Positions 1-10,018 of a DNA stretch of 64,000 nucleotides are shown one piece after another. The notes beneath the pieces are model-generated. The model saw only the letters and a program-made list of their open reading frames with translations, was not told the origin of the DNA and made no database searches. Each line of letters starts with the position of its first letter. The stretch's first letter is position 1. Source of the stretch: Trema orientale (Eukaryota; Streptophyta; Magnoliopsida; Rosales; Cannabaceae); assembly GCA_002914845.1 (NCBI GenBank), contig JXTC01000426.1:51130-115129 (forward strand), in the 5' to 3' direction. A program made the position numbers and the translations under genes.

Positions 1-380
1 GCATTATTTTCTACAGAGCCTCCATAAACTAGAGAGAAAAAGAAGAGTGTCTTCCTATTCTCTGTAGAACAAAAACTCTTGCAATCTCATGTGTTGAGAA
101 AATTGCAAGTGCCTAACGTGTGAGTTTAAGAAATTGTACGTAACGCCCACACGTTCACCCAGTTGTGCTTGAGGCTTGGATTGGAAGATCGTGGTTTAGA
201 AGACAATAAAGCTAGGATCCGCTGATATGCTACAAGAGGTATTAGATCTATTCTCTTTGTGTGTTCCTATTTGCTATGTATTAATACTATGCACTCATAT
301 AGTCAATTGGTTTGAGAAAATTTTTGAATGTTTTTGGGCCAATCTTCCGCTGCAAAAATCGTTTTTAATTCCTACACTGG
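1..380 (+). mobile_element. Possible LTR 3' portion (R-U5 remnant)
   Basis: The stretch has a polyadenylation-like AATAAA at about 205-210 and a segment near 345-376 (fttccgctgc-like, reading cttccgctgcaaaaatcg) that resembles the 3' end of plant retrotransposon LTRs. No paired LTR, primer site or target duplication is visible because the window begins here. The small ORF at 227-463 has no recognisable domain and I do not regard it as a gene. The assignment is weak. Confidence 0.3.
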
Positions 381-525
381 GCACTGGATATCACAGTGCT
401 GAAGAAAAGCGAAGAGGAAAGAGGTTGATGTGGGTGGGGAAAGAAAAGGGAAAAACAAATTAGGGGATAGTATCGGAATAAGAAGGGGTACATTAAGCAA
501 AATTTAGGTTTAAAATTATAATTTA

Positions 526-908
526 GGTTATGTTGGGTTCATTGGAATGAAATAGGAATGGTAATGGGAATTATAATTGAATGGAATTGGAATGAGAATA
601 AGAATGATATTACATTGTTTGGTTGAAATAGTGGAATAGAATGGAATAAGTATTATATTGACCAAAATATCCTTGTTTTAAGATATCTAAATTGGACAAA
701 AATAGAAATTGAGATTTTAAAGAGATTGACAAAAAGATGGAATCATAATTCCATAATTTTTTTTTAGTAAAATTGCAATTCCATTATTTGATGGAATTAA
801 GATTACTATGGAATAAGAATTCTTTAACCTAATATGAAACGAAACAAAAGAATGAGTTCTTTGTTGGAATGGTCTTTCTATTCCAAGACCCATTGAACCA
901 AATATGGC
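526..908. mobile_element. PIF/Harbinger-derived MITE
   Basis: The left end GGTTATGTTGGGTTCATTGG and the reverse complement of the right end (GCCATATTTGGTTCAATGGG) form an imperfect terminal inverted repeat, and TTA precedes the left end, as expected for Harbinger targets. The interior is full of GGAAT runs. Inner sequence near 600-660 (atgatatta-cattgtttggtt) closely matches 51600-51650 inside the larger Harbinger element of this window, so this looks like a deletion derivative of that family. It has no coding capacity. Confidence 0.6.
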
Positions 909-1460
909 AGAGTGTAGTTTTAGAAAGAGTGTATGTAGGAGAGTAGACAAAAGGATGGTAATAGAGTTACTCTAATATATATATATATATATATATAGGA
1001 GTTATAAGAGGGGCTTCCTCCTACACGTAATAATACTTTTTAGACCCTCAGATTAAATCATAATAACGATATTAAAGAAGTCCATGTGTACTATATTACA
1101 CAAGATTATATTATACTTATCTTCAACCACAATTTGCATTTAAACATGCAAAAGAAAAGTTGCAGACTATCGGCAAAAAAAGAACTAGGGATTCAAAGGC
1201 TCCAAAAATGAAGAATTTACTCCCAAAAAAAAAAAATAATCCTCCTATATATAATGAGTGGATGAAAAATACGGAAAGATTTTTTCTTTTTGTGACAAAA
1301 TTAAACATGAAAGTTAGATTCTTTTCCTTTCTATTTTTTTCCCTCAGCCACTTATACAACAACAACCTTAATCAATTAAAAGGAAGGAAACTTGATTAAC
1401 ATTTCGACAAGTAGATTAATAAATAGGGATAACTGCCGAAAAGGAAAAGAAAAAAAAAAG
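909..1460. repeat. Non-coding stretch with TA microsatellite and duplicated segment
   Basis: A TA dinucleotide run lies at about 975-997. From about 1045 to 1245 the sequence matches 56039-56215 in the same orientation, sharing the words agattaaatc, atcttcaacca and gcagact. At 56038 the Harbinger element ends exactly where this similarity begins, so the left copy approximates the empty target site. Overlapping ORFs on both strands at 1123-1399 are low-complexity and not credible genes. Confidence 0.5.
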
Positions 1461-1462
1461 TT

Positions 1463-1780
1463 GAAGTATGACCTTTCTGCAATTTAAAACATGTCTTTTG
1501 GCTTGTGCAAAATTAAACCTCTATATTTTAAACATTTACAAAGTTTTACCTTAAGTGTACAAATCAGGTAATTTGTGTTAATTGTTTTACGTTATTTTCA
1601 ATAAATTTTTTATGTTAGTCAACAGAATTAAGATATCTTCAATTCAGATTCTGTATTTGATGAGAAATTTATTGGTCAATTTATATACAGAAGGCACAAA
1701 TTTATAGAGATTTGAAATATAGAAGTATAATTTTATACAAACCATAAGACATGATTTAATTGCAAAAATGTCATACTTCA
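1463..1780. mobile_element. Long-TIR MITE (about 320 bp)
   Basis: The first ~75 bases (gaagtatgacctttctgcaa and onward) are the imperfect reverse complement of the last ~75 (ending in ttgcaaaaatgtcatacttc). Shared words include catgtctt-tggtttgt and cttctatattt. Long inverted ends with a short non-coding centre suggest a Mutator-like or foldback MITE. I could not identify a convincing target duplication. Confidence 0.65.
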
Positions 1781-1888
1781 GGGATTTTTTTTCTTTTTTT
1801 CTTTTTTGCATATAACTCTAAGAAATATATACATAGACATATATATTGTGTCCTATATGGCTCTAGAGTAGAATAGAAAATATGGTCT

Positions 1889-4304
1889 TGTAACAACTTC
1901 CATGTTAATAATGATTAAAAATATTATTTTGTAAAAATTCTCCATAACAAAGCCGATTAAAACACGTAATTTTTTTTAAAACACATAAATTTTATATAAC
2001 AAGAACATAGAGATATTAATCAATTTCTAACTTAAAATACAACCATATTAAAAAAAAATTTTTTCACAAACGTTCCATTTGTTCACAACTTAATTATACA
2101 AAACAATTTCCAAAATCCAGATAACAGAGTTTGAGCTACTATCAAAATATTTCCATTTTCTCACGGTCAGGCCATATATACATCGCACGCTAACTGATCT
2201 GTTCTTCATTGACTAATCTTGTTCTTTTCTTCACCCACAGTATAGAGTAACTAGATAAGCAAAATGCTTGGTAAGGCAGGACAAGCTGTACTCTAAATTC
2301 AGAAATAGCCAAACAATAACAAAACTTAACATGGCATCCACAGTGCACAATAAGTTATAAAAATAAGCATAATAAGTATGCTAACAATAATACATAGTAA
2401 TAGGTCCTAGACCCTTTTTATTTTTTTATCCAATATAGGACAACTCATCACAAGTATCGCCAGTCTAGCTCAACAGTGACTCATCACAAGCATCAATACA
2501 GTTTACATGTAACAATTCATCACAAGCATTGTTACTTAATTATATTAGTGACTCATCAAAAACATTACTTAAAAGTGTACATAACAACTCATCACAAGCA
2601 TTGTTTACTCAATTATATTAGTGACTCATTACAAATATCACTAAAAGTATACGTAACAACTCATTACAAGCATCGTTACCTTAATTACATTAGTGACTCA
2701 TCATAACCATCATTAAAAGTGTATATAACAATTTACCACATGTATCATTTGGTAAGTGTATATATATGCATTTGTACTCATCACAAGCATCACTAAAATT
2801 GCATATAACAATTCACCACATGTATCGTTTGGTAAGTGCATATATGTACATTTGTATAAGTACTTTACTATGTGCTTACACAACATCTTAGCAGCACAAA
2901 AATCAACTTAGTATGTATAATGAGCAAAGCACAATAAAATATATTTCTAACACAATTTCCACACCATTAGTTACTTAAAGCTGTACATAAATAACTAAAC
3001 TTACCTGAATACAGGGTACTTTATACTTTAGAGAAATAGCTCACACCAAAATCTTACGTACAAACATTTCTACTGTAACACAATGCAGTGACAAGATTAA
3101 TTGGAACTTTTATTACCTAATTCAGTGCTTCCACTAAATAAGTAACTAATATTATAATTTTACACTTAACTTATCTTAGTCATAAACTACAATACGTAAC
3201 TTGGGTCTAACTATTTTTTCTCATATACAGTGTTTAGGGTGTAGGAGGGTTAAAACACAATCAACCCATACTAAAAAGAAGTTAAAGAGAACATTTTCAG
3301 GTCACTAGAATAAAGGCTCGTCGACCAGCGGGTCAACCAAAACATTCTTAGAAACAATCCTTGATCAAAACAAATTTTTGATTACTAAAACAGGGTCTAG
3401 TCAACCAGCTGGTCAACCAAACTTACACAAATACGACCCTCGATTTCATCGATAGCAGTGCTTTTTACATCTTATAAAATTCACAGAAAATTAAATTCTT
3501 AACTAAATTTTATAGATAAAGTCAATTCAGAAAGAGCTAGATGTCTACTATGACATACTAAAATTTGAGCTCATTTGGACAAGTTTAAGGGGATAAAACA
3601 TGCAGAAAACCAAAACTGTACAATGACAAACACAAATATTTCAGACTCCGATTTTCACTAAAAACACAAAACAAAGCTATCCCAACTGACCAGAAAGGTA
3701 TTATACAAGCTTTAGAATTTTTTTTAGAATGATCCTAGTACACATTTCAAATCCTAAACAGAGAATGTGAATAATTAAAAGGAAAAATATAAAGCAAACT
3801 AAACAAATTTTCATAAGCATTTAAAGCTTTTTACCTTAAGGAGCTTAATCAATAGACATACAGAGTGAAGTTGAGTTAAAAAGCTCCAAAACTTAAGAGA
3901 AATGAGAAATACAGAGAGAGAGAGAGAGTGTGTGTCTTATATTTCAAAACAGATGGCATAAATAGGTGTCAATACCCATCCTTCAATTAGGAACAACTGT
4001 CCCATATGTGTATACGGCTGAGCATATTTTTTTTGGGCAAACTAACACCCAAGTTTTGTAATTTTTTGAAAATTTTCCCGGTTTTTAAAATCATTCCAAA
4101 TAGACCCATCAAATGGTGAACATTTATAAAAGAAAAACACCACTAGATAACCCAAACCTCCAAAAATAACATCACAAATCTAATTGCAAAGATTAAACTC
4201 TAATTTAATCTATTTAACAATAAATTCACGAAATTAACCTCGTGAATTATGTGAGTAAGATTTAAAAATATCTAATAATATCCATTATATTACTAATTCC
4301 AACA
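1889..4304 (-). mobile_element. LTR of a Ty3/gypsy family (minus orientation)
   Basis: This block is the reverse-complement homologue of the LTR at 56366-58923. On the minus strand it begins TGTTGGAATTAG and ends TTGTTACA. No tRNA primer site follows its 3' end on the minus strand (bases below 1889), so it is a solo or 3' LTR, not a 5' LTR. The 5-bp flanks (ggtct and ctata) do not match, so no target duplication is evident. The 9 bases beyond its start (gaactatag on the minus strand) are also shared with the right-hand copy, so the true boundary could lie about 10 bp further out. Confidence 0.75.
2440..2850. repeat. Tandem array in LTR with bZIP-like TGACTCA motifs
   Basis: Imperfect units of about 72 bp, each built of two half-units around CTCATCACAAGCAT, are repeated in the U3-like part of the LTR. 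Exact TGACTCA heptamers occur at 2477, 2549, 2622 and 2694. The homologous array in the other LTR carries TGAGTCA (same motif, opposite strand) at 58122, 58190, 58263 and 58330. This heptamer is the classical GCN4/AP-1-type bZIP site; its use as an enhancer here is inference. Confidence 0.65.
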
Positions 4305-4342
4305 CTATAGTTCTAAAGGGTAAAAGTCAAATTGGCCAACAG

Positions 4343-4676
4343 ATGGATGATCAAGAGAATGACAAAGATACTACAATACATTGATTGGCTGAGTTAGTAG
4401 AGAGACAGGCTCAACAAATAGAGAGGCTTATAGAATGAGATTAAAAGAGAGAGAAACAATTACTAGCACAATTATAGCTAGATAAGAAAACTATGAACCA
4501 GCTTCTAAAAGGTTCAGGAAGAATAAACCTCTAGCTTACAAAGGTGAAACAGATCTATTATTAGCTGAGGAGTAGATTCAGAGTTTGGATGGTATCTTTG
4601 ATTATATAAGAATCTCTGAGGAGGAGAAAGTTTCTTGTGCTGCTTATATACTGTGTTTTGGGGTGTGACAATTTTT
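4343..4676 (+). pseudogene. Ty3/gypsy gag N-terminal fragment (broken)
   Basis: Read with stops and frame changes, the plus strand encodes an acidic start (MDDQENDK), a coiled-coil-like LAELVERQAQQIERLIE, then a capsid-like stretch LDGIFDYIRISEEEKVSCAA, which resembles the start of plant retrotransposon Gag. Several codons are stops and at least one frameshift is needed. It is cut at about 4677 by the start of another LTR-like sequence. It is similar to, but clearly diverged from, the Gag at 60270-60430. Confidence 0.55.
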
Positions 4677-6204
4677 ATAATTAGTCACTAACTAAAATAC
4701 TAAGTCACAAATAGTGTGATAATTGTACTATATGAGGTTAATTTAGAAAATATGACGTGTCAAAATTATACTGGACAAAGAAAAACTTTAACATTCCAAG
4801 ACAAGTATCAATATCCGAGTGGAAACCCAAAAGTTGCTACTACACATTTGACTAAGTATATCAAGCCGTATCAAATTATAGATAGGAGTAAACTTTACAA
4901 CAAATTGTTACAAGACACCTAAGATCGGAGGTGTCAATCCCTGAGAAGGCCACAATACATTGAAATAACACCTCATGCTAATAAGTTCAAGCACCTAAAG
5001 GTGAGCTGTCGTATACCCAGATGCTAAGTACATGCAGATGACGGCCAAACTTAATTGCGTGAGCCTATAAATAGTACTGTAAACTCTTGTAATGGAGAGG
5101 ATTTTCAATAAATAGAATGAGCTCCTTTTTTATTCTCTTATATTTCCTAACATTTTTCTTATCATTACTCACAACCATCTTCACCAATCCGTGACTATGC
5201 ATTACCTCTTCCTTATTCTCTTATTAAACCATGTACAACCAATTCATTATTAAAAAGCTTCCTTTGTCTCGTCCAAACCTATCTGAGCATTAGCTATACT
5301 TATACACATCCATATATCCTAATCCTACATATACATCCCACATACATACTTATATACATATAAGCTATAGTTATATACTTATATACTATTATTATTATTA
5401 TCATCATTATAATTATTATTTTATTATTTATGCAGGTCTTGGGAATGCTGAGCTACTCACCCAATCATTTTCTATTGCTCTAAATATTTATAGGGTGTTA
5501 ACTATATATATTGTGCTAATGATTAAATTCAGTAATTTAAATTCTTGCAGACCCGTGATTCTGAGTTGTTTAGCAAGCTGAGTTGTAGCGTATATAACCC
5601 TTGTTTGCAACTGTTCACGTTAAATTCAGTACTTTTATTTTCCTTTATCTTTGATAAAATGGCTGGAATCACCTCTGTCAAAGATCTAATTTTCTAATTA
5701 TTCATTTTTATTATTGTTTATTTATATTTCTGATTAAATGGCTGGAATCACCTATATTAGAAAATTAACCATCTTTTTATTTGTTTCTGACCATATGGAC
5801 GGTATCACCTACGTCAGAAACACTAGCTATCTAACACGTGGTGATGGTCATTGAAACCACCTACACTTGTTTATTGCAGGTTGAGTTGTCAAAGACGCCA
5901 ATTATTTTCTGATACGTAGAATTGTATCATTACAATTTTTCCACGTCATTTTCTCTATTTTCAACCACTATCTTGCTTATCATTAATAAAGTATTCTTAT
6001 ACTTAATTAATTTCTCTCTAATCAAATTGTAAAAAAGCACCTCGGAACATTAAAGGCAACTTCGCTGGGGAATAGCCAAGTGAAACCAGATTTCTTCAGT
6101 ATTTCCAAAATCTCTTGAAACTTTGTCCTTTTATGTATCTTTAAAAAAAAATCCATCTCTAGACTCTACCAAGTTTTCTTCAAAAAAAAAAAATTGCTAT
6201 CAAA
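4677..6204 (+). mobile_element. LTR and untranslated leader of a Tat/Athila-like element
   Basis: The block starts GTGTGACAATTTTTATAATT right where the gag fragment breaks off. It has a TATA-like cctataaatag near 5066, a polyadenylation-like tcaataaatag near 5110, pyrimidine-rich R-U5-like sequence, and then a leader running to the gag ATG at 6205. The precise LTR end and primer site are not clear to me. The short ORF at 4716-4922 has no family resemblance and is probably chance. Confidence 0.5.
5647..5871 (+). other. Hairpin array in retroelement leader
   Basis: Three hairpins, and a weaker fourth, share a loop centred on ATGGCTGGAATCACCT. Stem 1 pairs 5647-5654 (ATCTTTGA) with 5778-equivalent bases 5678-5685 (TCAAAGAT). 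Stem 2 pairs 5727-5734 (TTTCTGAT) with 5756-5763 (ATTAGAAA) with one G-U. Stem 3 pairs 5783-5791 (GTTTCTGAC) with 5813-5821 (GTCAGAAAC). Stem 4 pairs 5833-5839 with 5865-5871 with one mismatch. Stems differ in sequence but keep pairing. Each of the first three loops also contains an ATG opening a short peptide of the form M(A/D)GIT, so a repeated upstream ORF is an alternative explanation. Confidence 0.5.
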
Positions 6205-7202
6205 ATGGCTAAGGAACAGAATTTACCAAGCCATGAAGCATCAAGTCAGCAAGAAGAGACACTTGCTCAGATGAAAAGCACATTAGAAAATTTGATGAAA
6301 TCTCAGGAGCTGATGATGCAGAAATTGGCTGAGATAGAAAAGAAAGACAATCAGGAGATTACTGCCCCTGCCCCTTCTTGTCAGAATAATAATTCACTGG
6401 TGTTAGATAATCAAAATCATGCCATGCCAGCAATACAGGAAGACCCTGCCAATATTACAACTCCAGCTGGAACGAGTAATGAAAATTCACATAGTTTCAT
6501 TACCAAAGAACAGCTACAAGATATGCTCAAAATAGAAGCAGAAAAAGCTAGTAAAATTATGGCAACAGTGGATTTCCAACCTCCTTATCCTACACATATT
6601 CTGTCCAAGCCATATCCGAAGGATTACACTAATCCTCGTTTCAAGAAATTTGATGGAAAGAAAGGCAATGCTAAAGAGCACGTCATTGGTTTCCTAGATG
6701 ATCTCGGAATCTACGCCAGTGACCATGAATTGAGGCTAAGGGAATTTTCAAAATCTCTTACAGACCGGGCATATTCATGGTTTGCCAATTTACCAGCAGG
6801 CAGTATCTCTACGTGGGATGAATTAGTCGCAACATTCTGCACCAAATTCTTCATAGCAGAGCGCAAAATTAGATCTGTTTGATCTTTCTAGTATAATACA
6901 AAAAGAAAATGAATCACTCATAATTTATGTGAATAGATTCAAGGAAAAGGCTCTGGATTGCAAAGAAATTATCTCAGAGAATGAACTGATTCGGATGTGT
7001 GTCAAAGGTATGCAAACTGAATACAAAGTCCACATTCAGAATCATATCATCCCGAATTTTGCCGAACTAATGTTCAGAGTAAGCAACATCGAAGAAACAA
7101 TCATGGAATTATATAAATCCTCTGGAAGTTATGGTGCTGAAAATTGGGGTAAGACATCTTTTTCCAAGCGAAAAGGAGAGGTCAATTTGGTTGAATTTGC
7201 CA
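6205..7202 (+). pseudogene. Gag of a Tat/Athila-like Ty3/gypsy element (frameshifted)
   Basis: The first ORF (225 codons from ATG 6205) has a glutamine/glutamate-rich coiled-coil start (about residues 10-50), a variable linker, and the conserved capsid block typical of plant Tat/Athila Gag: PYPKDYTNPRFKKFDGKKGN, then FLDDLGIYASDHELRLREFS and SLTDRAYSWFANL. A frameshift near 6880 ends this frame at SV-stop. The protein continues in another frame from about 6880 to 7202 (SLIIYVNRFKEKALDCKEII onward). The homology stops abruptly at 7203, where sequence of another element begins in the opposite orientation. No protease, RT or integrase of this element is present. Confidence 0.7.
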
Positions 7203-7625
7203 TCAGCAGTAATATTTCTTTTTGCATACATTAAACTCTGGTTGAGTACTTTTTCTAAAATTTGCATTTCGCCTTGCCATGTTTATGTTTCTTCTAATTT
7301 CTAGTACTTTTATCACCTTCAATTTGGCTTCTTTGACTTCAAGGACTTTTTCTGTAACTTCTGTGTAAGGAACACTTTTTCCTGTAGACATCTTTATATC
7401 TCCATATATTTCTACTTTGAGCCCCTATAAAAATTGATTTACTTTCAACTCATTGGTATCCACTATATGAGGAGCAAAGCGGGATAGCTTATCAAATTTT
7501 TTTATGCAGTCACACACAGACATGCCACCCTGCTTCAAATTAGTAAACTCGACTGCCTTCGCCAGTCGATGAGCTTCACTAAAGTACTTCCAGTAAAAGA
7601 TTTCCTTAAATCTCTCCCAAGTCAA
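7203..7625 (-). pseudogene. Gag fragment of another Ty3/gypsy element
   Basis: On the minus strand, WERFKEIFYWKYFSEAHRLA followed by KAVEFTNLKQGGMSVCDCIK is the classic C-terminal capsid region of chromovirus-type Gag. After a stop near 7425 the next ORF (7203-7391) reads on as a plausible basic linker. Both ends are truncated: 7203 abuts the end of the plus-strand gag, and around 7630-7675 the sequence passes into glutaredoxin intron DNA. Confidence 0.6.
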
Positions 7626-7675
7626 TATGTTAACATCAGTGATTGACTATATAGAATCCCACCAGTGCCTGTTAT

Positions 7676-8600
7676 CTATTTAACAATGGCCAAAATTAGT
7701 GTGAGAAAACCTTGAGTAGTAAGCTTTTCAAAAATAAAGAATGCTACTACTATGGTAAAATATAGGATATACATGAATACCAACCAACACAATAACGAGG
7801 TAGTTCCACAATTAAAATCTAATATATGAGTCATCAGTACATCTTTAAATTGAGTTGAATATCCTATAAAATAAATTGCTTAATGGAGAGACTACGGAAT
7901 AGAAAGGCCAAATACATTAAATAAATAATAGAGAGAAATCATCAACGCATCATGTAATATATGAAGAAAACTAAAAATATTCTAAAAGCCAATACAACCA
8001 AATCAATATCCTCTTAAAACTAAACATTCTATCAAAAATAGTCCCATGAAATGACTTGGTCCTTTCTATTTCAATTTAATTTGTCATTATCATAAAGGAA
8101 ATAAACAGGTCAGAATCTCACCATATCGAATCCCACTAGCTTTAAGCAAAAACTAAGACATTGTTATTCCATCAAAAATGGTCCCACGCAATGACTTGGT
8201 CCTTTCTGTTTCAATTTAATTTGTCATGTTCACGAACAGAGATGGAATGGGTGATAAACACATCATAATCGTCATACAATGTGACTAATAACTTCTAAGT
8301 AATAATTAAGACATTATTATTCTTACCAGGGTTATCCTTGACATCCTATAAAATACATAAATCAAAATAGTTAACTATCTTATCCAAAATGCCCACTTGG
8401 GCTAGCTTAGTGGGTGGAGTGGGATAGGGATTGGGATTAGGTACCAGGTCAGAGTTCAACTCACAGGGTGTGTGAGTTATTTTTATTTCTTTGTAATAAA
8501 TGGAGGTCATTAGCTAAGCCATATTATTTTTTTTAAAAGAATATATCTTATCCAAAAAATTCTTCAAAAACATAATATAACATCATAATAGATTATTTTA
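7676..8600 (-). pseudogene. Broken partial copy of the GRXS15-like gene
   Basis: This stretch matches intron 3 and flanking sequence of the intact glutaredoxin gene (compare 19115-19990: the words ggccaaaattagtgtgagaa, agcttttcaaaa and atgacttggtcctttct recur in order). At 8325-8350 only the two ends of exon 3 survive: the donor-side ttacc joins directly to gggttatccttgacatc, so about 75 of its 100 bases, including the CGFS codons, are deleted. The copy is interrupted by a SINE at 8390-8543. It cannot encode a functional product. Confidence 0.65.
8390..8543 (+). mobile_element. tRNA-derived SINE
   Basis: The element begins tgcccacttgggctagctta, has an A-box-like TAGCTTAGTGGG near 8399-8410 and a B-box-like GGTCAGAGTTCAACTC near 8447-8462, and ends in an A/T-rich tail. 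It is flanked by a perfect 14-bp target duplication, TATCTTATCCAAAA, at 8376-8389 and 8544-8557. The intact glutaredoxin intron at about 19975-19988 has this site once, uninterrupted, confirming a clean insertion. Confidence 0.75.
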
Positions 8601-9370
8601 TTAGAATACTTACTCTAATTCAAAAATTAGAATAGTTACTAGATAAATTATTGTTACAATTAGTTGTAGCACTTTAACCTAATTAAATTCTATCATTTTC
8701 ATTATCCTAATTAATCTAATTAATTACAAATTTGAATAATTTATCGATAGTAATTCTTTAAATCTAATCTGATTAGATTAAGTTTTAATTTAAATTAATG
8801 TTATATCCTAATTTAAATTAAATTCAAATTAGGTTAATTACTAAATTTAAATTATTCAACTTTAAACTATCATGATTTGTGGATAATTATCTAATTATAT
8901 CTAATTAAATTAAATATCAAATTAATTTGAATATTAATTATCTATTTAAATTCAAAATTCGAATAGACAAAGATATGATAGGAAATCTTGTCCAATGTCA
9001 AAAATTAGTAGATATCCTATTCAAATTCAAATTAATTATATCTAATCATGTCTAATTAAATTAAATATTTAATTAATTTAAATAGTGATTATCTATTTAA
9101 ATTCAAAATTTAAGCAGATAAAGATAAGATAGGAAATCTTATCCTATTTCAAAAATTAGTAGATATCTTATTCAAATACAAATTATTTATTAGATAATAT
9201 CTTAATTATCTAGTTAATTCAAATATGGTAATTAACTTGCAGTAAATCAAATTTAAAATATGAAAGTTTAAATATGGAAAACTATCCTAATTTAATTGGA
9301 TAGTTACTTAATTCAAATTCAAATTAAATAATTATCTAACTAATTTTTTAATTATTTAATTAAGAAAATT
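8601..9370. repeat. Very AT-rich DNA with a 145-bp tandem duplication
   Basis: The region is almost entirely aatt/taaat-like words. Segments 8890-9035 and 9036-9182 are imperfect tandem copies sharing attatctatttaaattcaaa, gataggaaatctt and aaaaattagtagatatc. No coding potential or recognisable element end is seen. Confidence 0.5.
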
Positions 9371-10018
9371 AGACAATGGTGGTCAAGACCGTGGTGGTGC
9401 CACCACCACCCGAAAGGGTGGTATCGGGTGGCAAAGAGGGCAGGGACGGTGGATGATGGGCACGGGTATCGCCTGGCCTTGTCTCGCAGCTAGGCCGCAC
9501 ACAACATGTGTGCAGCCCGTGCGCATGGCGCAAGTACAAGGCCCATGTGACATAGTATTGTGGGTTCCCAGGTGCTGGTTACCCTGCACCATTTATTCCC
9601 ACTTCCCTTTTTTTTTTTTTTTTGAAAAAGTAGAAATACCTGAAAATTTAAAAAAATATAGAAATACCTGAAAAATAAAGAAAAATATCAACTAAAAATC
9701 AAAATTTCTAGAAAAAATTTAGCTTTTTGAATTTATTGAAAGTATGTTCATAAATCTATCAAACATAATATCCAAGAACTTATAAATCTAATTTTGCTAG
9801 AATCACAATCTACAGGTTTTCTCGCCATACAAAAAACAATAGTATCATGTAATTAAATATCATTCATCATCATGAATTATTTAACCATCATAAATAAAAT
9901 TTGCTCAAACTTAATGACATAACCAAGATCATATATTTCTCCAAGTAGATTCAATTCTAGATTAATATTATGTGATACATATGAACCTACGCTCAAGATA
10001 ACAATTTCTGGAAACTGT
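9371..10018. other. GC-rich island followed by AT-rich non-coding DNA
   Basis: Positions 9371-9600 are sharply GC-richer than their surroundings and include the palindrome-like ggtggtgccaccaccacc and an inverted pair around acaacatgtgtgcagc. Open frames exist on both strands but match no family I know. It abuts the LTR-like block at 10019, so it may be the internal leader of that element read on the minus strand; this is inference. Confidence 0.3.

Noticed and set aside
2440..2850. CRISPR-like regularly spaced repeats
   Set aside because: Units are imperfect, spacers are not unique, and a homologous array lies in another LTR; it is a minisatellite in a plant genome.
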